In this document: piece by piece, positions 1-8,132 of the stretch
Layout: each line of letters starts with the position of its first letter
Position numbering within the stretch: the stretch's first letter is position 1
From: JAAYCB01 sp012744395
GTDB taxonomy: Bacteria > Planctomycetota > Planctomycetia > Pirellulales > Thermoguttaceae
Length of the DNA stretch: 64,000 nt
Direction of reading: 5' to 3'
NCBI GenBank assembly: GCA_028703175.1
Contig: JAQVNJ010000010.1
Location: 21,390-85,389 of the forward strand
Notes under the pieces: model-generated
Databases searched by the model: none
The model's input: the letters and a program-made list of their open reading frames with translations, nothing else
Told to the model about the DNA's origin: nothing
Translations under genes and position numbers: made by a program

Positions 1-54
1 TCATCGCGCGCTCCTTGGTTTTGCAGCTGAAACGAGCACTCTTCGCACGGGCAA

Positions 55-609
55 TCATTGCCTCCGCAACTTCTCGCGCATGATCGGCGCGAGGAATTTC
101 GCCGTCTCGTCCTCAAGATCGGTGCCCCAGGGTATGTTGGTCGTGGGGAAAAGGACGGCCGCGGGATGGTCGCGGCGCAGCCCGGCGAGCAGCTCATGGT
201 AATCCTTCGGGAAGTTCACCTCGAAGTTCTCGCGCTTCTTGAAGTCGTTGCCGCCGCAGCGGATGAAGACGTAGTCCAGACCGGGCCGCTTCGCGACCGC
301 GCGGTCGTATCGCCCGGAATCCAGCAAGCGGCGGATGAACTCGCCGCTAAGCCCGGAATTGATCACATTCGTCGGCGGCAAGTCGCCCGCGGCGGCGAGC
401 AGGATGCGGACCACGTCCTCGAACTGTGCTTCTTGAGGCGCGATCTTGCGGGGGATGCTGGCCTCGGTCGCACTGTCGCCAAGCAGCAGGATCTGCACTT
501 CGCCTTCGTGCTCCGCCCGGGCAAGACTCGGCAGCAGCATCAGCCACACCAGGGCGATCCATGCCCCGCGGTTCGCGCCCGGCAACAATGCCGTGAAAAG
601 TGGCATCAT
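55..609 (-). CDS. Exported SGNH/GDSL-type hydrolase, C-terminally short
   Basis: 184 aa. Residues 14-32 look like a signal peptide ending in ARA, so the protein is probably exported. SGNH block I is seen as GDS at residues 44-46 (nucleophile S46), block II as NSGLSGE at 84-90, and block III as GGND at 119-122. The family usually also has a C-terminal DxxH block carrying the catalytic Asp/His. This protein stops at residue 184, before any such block, so it is truncated or its catalytic pair is lost. AGGAG lies 11 nt before the first of two ATG codons. After the stop, AAGGAG and an ATG at positions 4-2 suggest another minus-strand gene starting at the window edge. The family hydrolyses esters (lipids, sugar acetates); the substrate is unknown. 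Confidence 0.7.
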   Translation of the reverse strand: MMPLFTALLPGANRGAWIALVWLMLLPSLARAEHEGEVQILLLGDSATEASIPRKIAPQEAQFEDVVRILLAAAGDLPPTNVINSGLSGEFIRRLLDSGRYDRAVAKRPGLDYVFIRCGGNDFKKRENFEVNFPKDYHELLAGLRRDHPAAVLFPTTNIPWGTDLEDETAKFLAPIMREKLRRQ

Positions 610-906
610 GAGGGAAGAACTCCTGTTTGCATCCTGGCTGGGCGAATTCTCCGCGGCAAGCTGGCCCGCGGCCGGCGGGGCCGCCGTTTCCGCGAACGTC
701 TTGCCGCCGGCCCGGCTTCTGCCATATTCTGATGCCGAGCGCTCTGGTAGTGCAAGACCCGCGGCCCGAAAATGACGGGCAACGTCCGGCCAGTCCGTCG
801 GCGATTTCCGGGGCGGGCCCCTGGATGGCCAGATCGTGCCGATCGCGCCGGGCCGGCACGGTTGGCGGAATGGAACTCTCCACCTGCACTCCTCGCGGGG
901 CGGATC
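610..906. other. Divergent intergenic region, no gene seen
   Basis: About 300 nt between the minus-strand SGNH gene and the plus-strand remnant that begins near 907. It must hold the SGNH promoter, but I see no convincing -35/-10 pair. The open frames here lack the strong G/C third-position bias of real genes in this window. Confidence 0.5.
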
Positions 907-1189
907 ATGAGACGACGCGGTACGCCTTGCCGTTGGCTGCTATGCTTGGCTCGGTTCAAGAAGTGGTTCGCAAGTCGCCGCCAAGAGCGAGGACCGCCAG
1001 ACTCTCGAGGAGGTCGAGGTGCTGCCGGGCGCCACCGGCCCGGCCGCTCAAGCCCTGGAGGGCCGCGGCGACGCCGGCTGGGCCAAGGGCGAATTCTGGA
1101 CACGGCCCGCGCCGTGTGCGATACTTCGCCTGTGCGGGCGGACCCTCGCGGTCGCCCCGCTTGCGCGGCACGGCCGTCAAGAAGTCTGA
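907..1189 (+). pseudogene. Possible decayed coding remnant with a frameshift
   Basis: From about 965 to 1110 the plus-strand frame ending at the TGA of 1187-1189 has almost only G or C in third positions and gives an acidic, protein-like sequence containing QTLEEVEVLPG and GDAGWAKGEFW. This frame has no ATG, GTG or TTG near its start. An ATG at 907 in another frame opens a signal-peptide-like stretch (MRRRGTPCRWLLCLA). A simple reading is one exported protein broken by a frameshift near 960. I do not recognise the family. It lies 31 nt upstream of the next gene. Confidence 0.35.
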
Positions 1190-1220
1190 TCTGCATTTCT
1201 CAATTCCAGGAGCACCTTCC

Positions 1221-2123
1221 ATGACCTCCATCGATCGTCGCGCGTTTCTTGCCCGAACCGCTGCCGCCGGCGCGGCCGCCGGCCTGGCCGGCATCGGGCT
1301 CGGTCCCGCCCTGGCCGCCGAACCGCTGGTCAAAGGCCTGCCCAACGTGGAGAAGCTCGGCTGGCGAGTCGGTTTCTCCGCATACACGTTCCGCGCCTTG
1401 ACGGCGTTCGAAGCGCTCGACAGGATCGCGGCCACCGGGCTGCGCTACGCCGAGATGTTCGCCTGGCAGAAGCTCAGCCCGAAACATCCGCAGGCGACAA
1501 CCAGCCCCGAGCTTTCAACGGCTCTCCGCGGCGAGCTGAAGGCCAAGGCCGGCGACTGCGGCGTGAAGATGATCGGCCTCTACAGCGCGATGGGCAATCG
1601 CCCGACGGCCGAAGCAGCGTTCGAGTTCGCCGCCGACATGGGGTTCGAGGTGATCGTCGGCGAACCGCCGGCGGACCTGTTCGAATACATCGACTCACTG
1701 GCCGAGAAGCACAAGGTCGATTTCGCCCTGCACAACCACCCGAAGCCGTCGGGCTTCTGGAACCCGGAAACGGGCCTGGCCGCCATGAAGGGCCGCTCGG
1801 AGAGGATGGGGTTCTGCTGCGACACCGGCCACTGGTGCCGCTCGGGGCTCGAACCGGTCGAGATGCTCAAGCAGATCGGCTCGCGGGTGAAGACGTTTCA
1901 CCTCAAGGACCTCGACCAGTTCGGCATCCCCCAGGCGGGCGACGTCGTCTGGGGCGAAGGCAAGGGGCGGATCGCCGAGATCCTGGCCGAGGTCAAGCGG
2001 CTCGGCGTTCAGAAGCCGTATTTCGGCATCGAATGGGAGCGGACCACCAACGAACCGCTGGAGACGCACGCCAGATCCGTGGCCTTTTTCGAGAAGGTCG
2101 CCGCCTCGCTGGTTTCCCCGTGA
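1221..2123 (+). CDS. Tat-exported sugar phosphate isomerase/epimerase-like TIM barrel
   Basis: 300 aa. The N-terminus has a twin-arginine signal (RRAFLA at 6-11, then an Ala/Gly-rich hydrophobic stretch), so a folded protein is probably sent to the periplasm. The rest is an AP endonuclease 2/xylose isomerase-type TIM barrel. Likely metal ligands include the His of ALHNHPKP, CDTGH near residue 200, TFHLKD, and the Glu of GIEWER near the end. The start was chosen at ATG 1221 because AGGAG lies just upstream and the Tat motif follows; the open frame runs far upstream without coding character. Planctomycetes carry many exported members of this superfamily, mostly of unknown substrate, so a named reaction would be a guess. 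The next gene also acts on glycans, which fits carbohydrate turnover. Confidence 0.85.
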   Translation: MTSIDRRAFLARTAAAGAAAGLAGIGLGPALAAEPLVKGLPNVEKLGWRVGFSAYTFRALTAFEALDRIAATGLRYAEMFAWQKLSPKHPQATTSPELSTALRGELKAKAGDCGVKMIGLYSAMGNRPTAEAAFEFAADMGFEVIVGEPPADLFEYIDSLAEKHKVDFALHNHPKPSGFWNPETGLAAMKGRSERMGFCCDTGHWCRSGLEPVEMLKQIGSRVKTFHLKDLDQFGIPQAGDVVWGEGKGRIAEILAEVKRLGVQKPYFGIEWERTTNEPLETHARSVAFFEKVAASLVSP

Positions 2124-2319
2124 CCCCAGGCCGCCCTGGCGGCAGCCGCGAACCAGACCCGGGTTTTTAACCTGGGCGCCGGTCTTGAACCGCAGCCGCG
2201 CACAGGGAAGCGGTGGGCCCGGGGAGGGTGTCGAAAGTGAAGACCTGTCCCGCCGGGCGGTCGCCACGCCCTTGGAGGGAGTCTATCGCCACGTCCAAAC
2301 CTGTTTTGAGGAGACGCTC

Positions 2320-3318
2320 ATGAAACGCCTCGTTGCCCTGGCATTGATCGGGAGTCTGCCCGCGACTGTTGCCGCTCTTGCCGCGGATGACTCTCCGCGG
2401 GCGGCGGAGTTGGTCGAGGTGAAGTGCATCTGGAACAAGGCGCCGCACAACGCCTTCACGGACCTGGTGCGGTTCCAGGACCGATGGTTCTGCGTGTTTC
2501 GGGAAGGCCAGGGGCATGTTTCGCCCGACGGCGCGCTCCGCGTGATCACCTCGGAAGACGGCGAGGACTGGGAATCGGCCGCCTTGCTGACCTCCGAGAA
2601 TTCCGACCTCCGGGACGCCAAGATCACCGTCGCGCCGGGCGGCCGGCTGATGCTCTCTGGCGCCGAAGCGATGAACCGGCCGGTCGGCTACAAGCACCAA
2701 TCCCTCACGTGGCTGTCGGAAGACGGCAAGAGCTGGAGCGCGCGCCATGAAGTCGCCGACCGCGACTACTGGCTCTGGCGGATCACCTGGCACAAGGGGA
2801 CGGCCTACGGATTTGGCTACGGCTGCCGGAACGACAACCACAATCTGCGTCTCTATGCAAGCCGTGACGGGCGGCGATTCGATCCGCTGGTGGAAAGCGC
2901 TTTCCGCGAAGGCTATCCGAACGAGACCTCGATGGTCTTTCTGGACGACGACACGTGCTACTGCCTGCTGCGGCGCGACGGGGGTTCGAGCACGGCCCAA
3001 CTCGGCGTGGCCAAGCCGCCCTACACGGAGTGGTCGTGGAAGGACCTCGGCGTGCGGATCGGCGGACCGCAGATGATCCGTCTCGCCGATGGGCGTTTTG
3101 TCGCCGCCGTGCGACTCTACGACGGCAAGGTCCGCACCGCGCTCTGCTGGCTGGATACGGAAAAAGGAACGCTTGCCGAGTTTCTCACGCTCCCCTCCGG
3201 CGGCGACACGAGCTATGCGGGGCTCGCCTGGCACGAGGGGCTGTTGTGGGTCAGCTACTATTCGAGCCATGAAGGGAAGACGAGCATCTACCTGGCGAAG
3301 GTCAAGTTCGCCCCGTAG
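2320..3318 (+). CDS. Exported sialidase-like beta-propeller protein
   Basis: 332 aa with a signal peptide (MKRLVALALIGSLPATVAALA). Three Asp-box motifs, the hallmark of BNR/sialidase propellers, are visible: SEDGEDW near residue 78, SEDGKSW near 131 and SRDGRRF near 183. The early VFREGQGH and the later RLYDGKVRTALC fit the strand pattern of exo-alpha-sialidase-like proteins. Whether the arginine triad and nucleophile of a true neuraminidase are present cannot be decided by eye, so sialidase-like is as far as I go. ATG 2320 was chosen because GAGGAG lies 6 nt upstream and the signal peptide starts there. It follows the isomerase-like gene at a 196-nt gap and may have its own promoter. Confidence 0.8.
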   Translation: MKRLVALALIGSLPATVAALAADDSPRAAELVEVKCIWNKAPHNAFTDLVRFQDRWFCVFREGQGHVSPDGALRVITSEDGEDWESAALLTSENSDLRDAKITVAPGGRLMLSGAEAMNRPVGYKHQSLTWLSEDGKSWSARHEVADRDYWLWRITWHKGTAYGFGYGCRNDNHNLRLYASRDGRRFDPLVESAFREGYPNETSMVFLDDDTCYCLLRRDGGSSTAQLGVAKPPYTEWSWKDLGVRIGGPQMIRLADGRFVAAVRLYDGKVRTALCWLDTEKGTLAEFLTLPSGGDTSYAGLAWHEGLLWVSYYSSHEGKTSIYLAKVKFAP

Positions 3319-3493
3319 GCAGCGCCGCGGCGGCGCGTTCGGCAACCGCCGGCGGGCTGTCTCGATGCACGAGGGGGCCGTGGCCCCGGCGTGACGGGTC
3401 GCGGCAGGGCTCGATTTGCGTCGAGGCGGCACGGTCCGCGAGCGGTTGTGCCGCGGGGGCAATGCCCGGACACCTCGCCCGACGCAAGACAAG

Positions 3494-4942
3494 TCAGGAT
3501 GCCGTTGCCAGGTCGCCGGCCGGCTCCGTCGCCGGCCCGAGGGTCGGGCTGGGCGCCAGCTCCGCTGCAAGTGCCGGGTTCGACGCCGGGACGGGCGCCG
3601 TGCTGACGGACACTTCCGCAAGGCGAACAGCCGGGGCATCGATCGAGGCGGTGATTGGCCGAACGGCGATCGCTGGGATGGGGATGCGGGGGGCCGCGGG
3701 CTGCGGAGCCGGCACCCGCCTGAGCAGCAGCAGGGCAAACGCTCGAGCGACCGAGGATATGCCGAACAGCAGCAGGTAACCCAACGGGCCGGTCCCCAGG
3801 CTGAGGAGCACAAGCCCGCCGAGAGTCGAACCGAGCACCCAGGCGGTCGTATTGCCGAGGTTGTAGAACGTCAGCACGCCGGTCCGCTCTTCTTCGGGGA
3901 TCGACTCGAAGAACATCAGGAAGAAGCCGAGTTCGTACGCGCCCCAGACGACGCCGGAGAGGGCCTGGGCCAGCAGGAGCCAGGCGAACTGGTCGGAGAC
4001 GATCCACAGCGCAGAGACCGGCACGATGCCCGCCCCGCCGATCCACAGCAGCCGCAGGGCGCCGAGGCGGTGGGCAATGCTGCCCCAGGCGGGCAGCATG
4101 GCGATTTTGGTGGCGTATGCCGTGGCGATCAGGATCATGTAGCCGAGGTAGGAGAGCCCCAGCCACTCGAACATGAAGGGGGTGAAGAACGGTCCGGCGA
4201 TCTGGACGGCGCCCTGTACGGCTACCAGGTAGAGCACGAGCTGGCCGCTGCCGGCGTGGCGAATCCTCGCCAGCACCTTGCCGATCGAGGCGGACGGTCG
4301 CCCAGCCCGAAGTGGCAGCGGCTCCCTCTGAAGGGCGAGCATTCCCAAGGAGACCAGCCGGCAGAGACCGGCTCCGAGGAAGATCAGGGCGAAGGCGTAC
4401 GTGGCGGCGCCCCGGTGGCTGGCCCATTGGAGCAAGCAGCCGCCGACGACAAATCCGGCCAGCACCGCCAGCTGCATCATCCGCGTGCGGTAGGCGAAGA
4501 AGTGGGCCCGCAGCGGTCGGGGCACCAGGGCGCCCATCCAGGTATTCCAGGCCGGGCCGATGGCCAGACCGCTTCCCCAATAGACGGCCGCCACGATCAG
4601 TATTCCGGCGGTGGAAATCCGCCCGGCGACCGCCGCCAAGGCCAGCGGAGCGAAAGAAAACGCCTGGACCAGCGCGCAGAGGAGGACCCACCGCTTATGG
4701 GAGCCCAACCGGCGGATCGCCAGGGGGGAAAAGGTCTGCATGAGACCGCCGACCAGCAAGGGCAGGCTGGCCACCAGACCCGCCGTGATCTCGCCAAGCC
4801 CCACGGCAAGGGCGAACGCCGGCAGGTAGGTCTCGCCCAGGCCGGTCATCCCGCCGGCGGCCGCCCCCTCGGCATGGCCGGCAACCAGGTCCTTGCGCAG
4901 ACTCCGATGGGGGTCGCCACCGCGGACGCATCCGTTTTCCAT
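3494..4942 (-). CDS. MFS transporter
   Basis: 482 aa, polytopic inner-membrane protein with about 12 hydrophobic segments. Between the second and third segments lies LAIRRLGSHKRWVL, which matches the basic loop 2-3 of major facilitator transporters. An SIPEEERTGVL-type loop lies in the C-terminal half, and a Pro/Ala-rich cytoplasmic tail ends the protein. The substrate is not predictable. The frame extends two codons upstream to a TTG, but I chose the ATG at 4942; the ribosome site is weak either way, and a later Met at about residue 31, just before TGLGETYLPAF, is possible. It is convergent with the sialidase-like gene. Confidence 0.8.
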   Translation of the reverse strand: MENGCVRGGDPHRSLRKDLVAGHAEGAAAGGMTGLGETYLPAFALAVGLGEITAGLVASLPLLVGGLMQTFSPLAIRRLGSHKRWVLLCALVQAFSFAPLALAAVAGRISTAGILIVAAVYWGSGLAIGPAWNTWMGALVPRPLRAHFFAYRTRMMQLAVLAGFVVGGCLLQWASHRGAATYAFALIFLGAGLCRLVSLGMLALQREPLPLRAGRPSASIGKVLARIRHAGSGQLVLYLVAVQGAVQIAGPFFTPFMFEWLGLSYLGYMILIATAYATKIAMLPAWGSIAHRLGALRLLWIGGAGIVPVSALWIVSDQFAWLLLAQALSGVVWGAYELGFFLMFFESIPEEERTGVLTFYNLGNTTAWVLGSTLGGLVLLSLGTGPLGYLLLFGISSVARAFALLLLRRVPAPQPAAPRIPIPAIAVRPITASIDAPAVRLAEVSVSTAPVPASNPALAAELAPSPTLGPATEPAGDLATAS

Positions 4943-5340
4943 CGCCAATCAAGCCCGATCTTGTACTCTGCCAGAACACCGTAGATCCGCGGGCTTTATC
5001 CAAGTCGGGATTGACGGGAGGTTCGCATCTTGGTGAGGCTGTTTCAGGAACGGTCGGACCGAACGCCGGGTGCGGTCCAAGGTCCAAGGTCCGGAATCCG
5101 CTGCCAGAACGAAGCCAAGCGTCGCCCGCTGCTCGGCCACTGGAAATCGCCCCTTGAACCGGTGCCGAACATTGTCCCCACCGACCGCCCCGGCAGCCTG
5201 TTCTTCAAGACCCACGCGCCAGGTGCATTCGGTCTATCGTATCGAATCATCGGCATTCGGTCCACGTGGAACCTTGACGATCTTTGAAAATTGGCTGGAG
5301 CCCATGAAAGCCCCATCCGCCGACAGCGCGGCGGCGCCGT
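4943..5340. other. Intergenic region between two minus-strand genes, no gene seen
   Basis: 398 nt holding no frame with coding bias. It should contain the 3' end of the kinase transcript and the promoter of the MFS gene, but I could not pick out a clear hairpin or -35/-10 pair. A three-unit heptanucleotide repeat lies at 5074-5094. Confidence 0.5.
5074..5094. repeat. Heptanucleotide tandem repeat, GGTCCAA type
   Basis: Three adjacent 7-nt units read GGTCCAA, GGTCCAA, GGTCCGG. Similar 7-nt-phase repeats lie at 9939, 10232 and 61811. Confidence 0.7.
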
Positions 5341-7131
5341 TTACGACCGGCCGCCGCCGCAGGGGAGAACCAGGACGAAGCACGCACCTTCCCCAGGACG
5401 CAGGCTGCGGCAGAAAAGTTCGCCCTGCATTCTCCGGGCGAGCCGCCGGCTCAGCGCCAGTCCGAGGCCGACTCCCGGCGCGCTCCGTGCAGCGGCGGCG
5501 GCGGACTTGGAAAACGCGCGGAAGAGGTGGCGATGCTCGGCGGCGGAGATTCCCGGCCCGTGGTCGCGGACCCGGAGCTCCACCTGGTCGCCGACCCGCT
5601 CGACCGCGAGATGGATCCGCCGATCAGCGGCCCCTTGGGCGTACTTGCACGCGTTGTCGACCAAGTTGACCAGAATCTGTTCCACCGCCGAGGGATTCGC
5701 CAGGATCGGGTCGTCTTGGATCAGCTCGCTGATTTCGACTTCGAGGTGCATTCCGGCCTGGCCGGCGTAGCCGGCGAGCCGGTCGGCAATCGGTTGGAGG
5801 AGCTGCCCGACGGGCAGGCACTCGATCCGCCCATCGCTGCGGCCCCGTTCCAGGCGAGCGTAGGCGAGGACATTTTCGACCAGGTGGGTGAGCCGGCCCG
5901 CCTCCCGGTGGAGCGTTTGGAGATACTCGCGGCGCGCCCGCGGGTCGGTGACCATCCCCTCTGCAAGCATCTCGGTGTACATCTGAAAGGTGGTCAGGGG
6001 AGTGCGGAGCTCGTGGGTGACCGCCGAAACGAACGTCGCCCGCCGCTCGCTCAACCGCAGGACCCCCCAGAGAAGCAGTCCCACGGCCGCCACCGCCAGC
6101 GCCGCGCCCGTCCAGGCGATGGCCAGCGACACCTGGGTGGGCCAACGGTCGGACGGGATCGTCGGCAGCCAATCGCCGGGGACCAGGCGTGCCGGCAGCG
6201 CGGCCAACTGGCGCGGCTGGCTTGCCTCATTGGCCTGGGCGAGGGGTTCAAGCGACGCGCCCGGGACCAGGTCGGCCGCCAGGCTGACCAGCCACGCTTC
6301 GATCTTGGGCCAGTCGAGCAGGCAGCCTTGAAGGTAGGAGCCGTCGCTGAGCGACACGCGGCGCGCGAGCAAGAGGTCTTCGCCGATCCAGAGCGGCGTC
6401 ATCGGGACCCCGCTCGCCTCAGAAGGATCGATGCCCGGCTGGCCCGGGGGCAGGACGGCGGCGTTCTGCATGAGAACCTGGGTCTGGGCCATGACATTGC
6501 TGCTGGAGACGATAGCGCCTCGCTTGCGAAACTCGATGTTGCCGCGGCTGAACGGCTCGGCGCGCTCCAGTTCGCCCCCCTTGGCGATCGGTTCTGATTG
6601 CGCCAGGCGACGATCCGGCTGGAACGGCTCAGCCGCCCGAACGCCCGGTGCGGGGAGCCGCGCCATGAGCTGGTCGGGCTTGACCGTGCGGGCGAGATGT
6701 TCCAGGCGCCGCGAGAACGCCTCGATTGCCTGGAACGAGCGGCCCTCCGGCGACGCGCTCGGAATCGGCCGCGCCGGCACCTCGGGCGAGCTCAGCCGTC
6801 CATCGGGCCCGAACTGGAAATGCACCCGCACAAACGGCGAGGGGTAGGCCAGAAAGGCCGAGGGGGAGAGCCGCCTCGCCGAGTCCCCCGCGGGGTCCGC
6901 GCTCCGGTATGCCGACACCGGCTGGGCGCTCTCCTGTGCCACGATCGGTGCCAGGGCGGAGTCCATCCGCCAGAGGGCGAGGCGGACGTTTTCCTCAATC
7001 GCGGCGGCCCGCAGGGCCGCCGACTCCGCCCGCTCCAGCCTCAGCGCAGTCCACGTCGCCCAGCCCATGGCCGCCATGACCAGGGTGAAGCACGCGATGA
7101 ACGGCAGCCAGATATGCCAGGAACGCTTCAT
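5341..7131 (-). CDS. Transmembrane sensor histidine kinase
   Basis: 596 aa. One membrane segment at about residues 5-27 and a second near 337-360 enclose a 300-residue extracytoplasmic sensor region that I do not recognise. The cytoplasmic part has the HisKA box HELRTPL with phospho-acceptor His near 371, the N box NLVDNACKY, the G1 box VRDHGPGIS and the G2 box GVGLGLALSRR, so it should be active. ATG 7131 was chosen because TTGAGGGCA lies directly before it; an in-frame ATG nine codons earlier is less likely. It lies 129 nt downstream of an OmpR-type response regulator on the same strand, its likely partner. The gap holds two palindromic repeats. The signal is unknown. Confidence 0.92.
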   Translation of the reverse strand: MKRSWHIWLPFIACFTLVMAAMGWATWTALRLERAESAALRAAAIEENVRLALWRMDSALAPIVAQESAQPVSAYRSADPAGDSARRLSPSAFLAYPSPFVRVHFQFGPDGRLSSPEVPARPIPSASPEGRSFQAIEAFSRRLEHLARTVKPDQLMARLPAPGVRAAEPFQPDRRLAQSEPIAKGGELERAEPFSRGNIEFRKRGAIVSSSNVMAQTQVLMQNAAVLPPGQPGIDPSEASGVPMTPLWIGEDLLLARRVSLSDGSYLQGCLLDWPKIEAWLVSLAADLVPGASLEPLAQANEASQPRQLAALPARLVPGDWLPTIPSDRWPTQVSLAIAWTGAALAVAAVGLLLWGVLRLSERRATFVSAVTHELRTPLTTFQMYTEMLAEGMVTDPRARREYLQTLHREAGRLTHLVENVLAYARLERGRSDGRIECLPVGQLLQPIADRLAGYAGQAGMHLEVEISELIQDDPILANPSAVEQILVNLVDNACKYAQGAADRRIHLAVERVGDQVELRVRDHGPGISAAEHRHLFRAFSKSAAAAARSAPGVGLGLALSRRLARRMQGELFCRSLRPGEGACFVLVLPCGGGRS

Positions 7132-7151
7132 TGCCCTCAACGTCCGATCCC

Positions 7152-7176
7152 GTAGCACGGGTCTCCCGGCCCGTTG
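7152..7176. repeat. 25-nt palindromic intergenic repeat, copy 1
   Basis: Starts GTAG, then ACGGG and a CCCGT arm pair around a TCTCCCGG centre. A second copy differing at one base lies at 7216-7240, and a diverged copy of the same length at 63964-63988. It sits between the response regulator and kinase genes, where a hairpin could affect their relative expression. Confidence 0.65.
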
Positions 7177-7215
7177 CCCCTCGTTTGCCGGCCCGTTGCC
7201 CTTCGTTTGCCGCCC

Positions 7216-7240
7216 GTAGAACGGGTCTCCCGGCCCGTTG
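7216..7240. repeat. 25-nt palindromic intergenic repeat, copy 2
   Basis: Same orientation as copy 1 and 64 nt away, with arms AACGGG and CCCGTT. It ends 20 nt after the response regulator stop codon in transcription order. The spacing of the two copies suggests a local duplication of a REP-like element. Confidence 0.65.
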
Positions 7241-7260
7241 CCCTGCTTTCGATCCTTGTA

Positions 7261-7962
7261 CTAACAAGAGACGCTCCGATTGAATTTGTATCCTCTGCCC
7301 CGCACCGTGACCAGGATGGTGGGCCGTTGTGGATCGTCGGCCAGTTTCTCGCGAAGCCTGGCGATACACATGTCGATCGTCCGCGTGGCGATCCCCTGGG
7401 GCGAGATTCGCCAGACGTTGGCCAGGATCTCCTCGCGGGAGACGGTTCTGCCGGCGTTGATCGCCAGGTACCGGATCAATTCGATCTCGCGCTGCGACAA
7501 TTCCTGGCAGCGCCCGTCCTCGAAGCGGACCTCCCGGCGGCTGAAATCGATGCAGCCGCCGGGAACGGCGATCTCCGCCAGGTCGGCCGGTCGTTCGGCC
7601 GACCGGCGGAGGACCGCCTCGACCCGCGCGAGCAGCTCCTTGACGCTGAACGGCTTGACGACATAATCGTCGGCGCCGTCGCGGAGTCCGCGGACCCGGT
7701 CGGCTTCGTCGCCTCGGGCGGTGAGCAGGATCACGGGCATGGCGGGGCGCAATCGCCGCACCTCGGCCAGAATCTCGAATCCATCGCGTCCCGGAAGCAC
7801 CAGGTCGAGCAGCAGCAAGTCGTACTGCCGCGACCGCGCTGCCTCCAGGCCGCCCGTTCCATCCGCCGCCTGGATCACCGCGTAGCCGGAAAACCGCAGC
7901 GCGTCGGCCACCGCGCGGCGAATGGCCGCATCATCTTCGACGACGAGAATCTGGCGTGTCAT
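7261..7962 (-). CDS. OmpR/PhoB-family response regulator
   Basis: 233 aa. The receiver domain starts at ILVVEDD (acidic pair near residues 10-11), has the phospho-acceptor Asp in LLLDLVLPGRDG near residue 53, and the conserved Lys in VVKPFSVKEL. A winged-helix effector follows (ELSQREIELIRYL, then the GRGYKF wing at the C-terminus), so it should bind DNA as a dimer to direct repeats. ATG 7962 fits the family start; the frame runs 55 codons further upstream without homology. It precedes the histidine kinase gene on the same strand, giving the usual regulator-kinase pair. A possible binding site for such a regulator is the 11-nt-spaced direct repeat at 9910-9925. Confidence 0.93.
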   Translation of the reverse strand: MTRQILVVEDDAAIRRAVADALRFSGYAVIQAADGTGGLEAARSRQYDLLLLDLVLPGRDGFEILAEVRRLRPAMPVILLTARGDEADRVRGLRDGADDYVVKPFSVKELLARVEAVLRRSAERPADLAEIAVPGGCIDFSRREVRFEDGRCQELSQREIELIRYLAINAGRTVSREEILANVWRISPQGIATRTIDMCIARLREKLADDPQRPTILVTVRGRGYKFNRSVSC

Positions 7963-7969
7963 GGTATTC

Positions 7970-7988
7970 CCGGGAGGGAAACTCCCGG
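7970..7988. repeat. Short inverted repeat before the response regulator start
   Basis: CCGGGAG and CTCCCGG are separated by 5 nt, 7 nt upstream of the regulator start codon, and are followed by GCCCGTCG as in the 25-nt repeats nearby. A hairpin here would sit over the ribosome-binding region. It is probably a relic of the same repeat family. Confidence 0.45.
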
Positions 7989-8132
7989 CCCGTCGCGTCA
8001 CCCCGCCGTTGGCTGATCGTGGGGCGGCGCTGCCGCGTTGGCCGTGTGGATGTATTCGGTTTAAGGAGACAATTGTTGGCCGCTGCAGCCGCCTGGAATC
8101 GGGCCGCTCTCGACCATCCTGCGGCAATCTTG

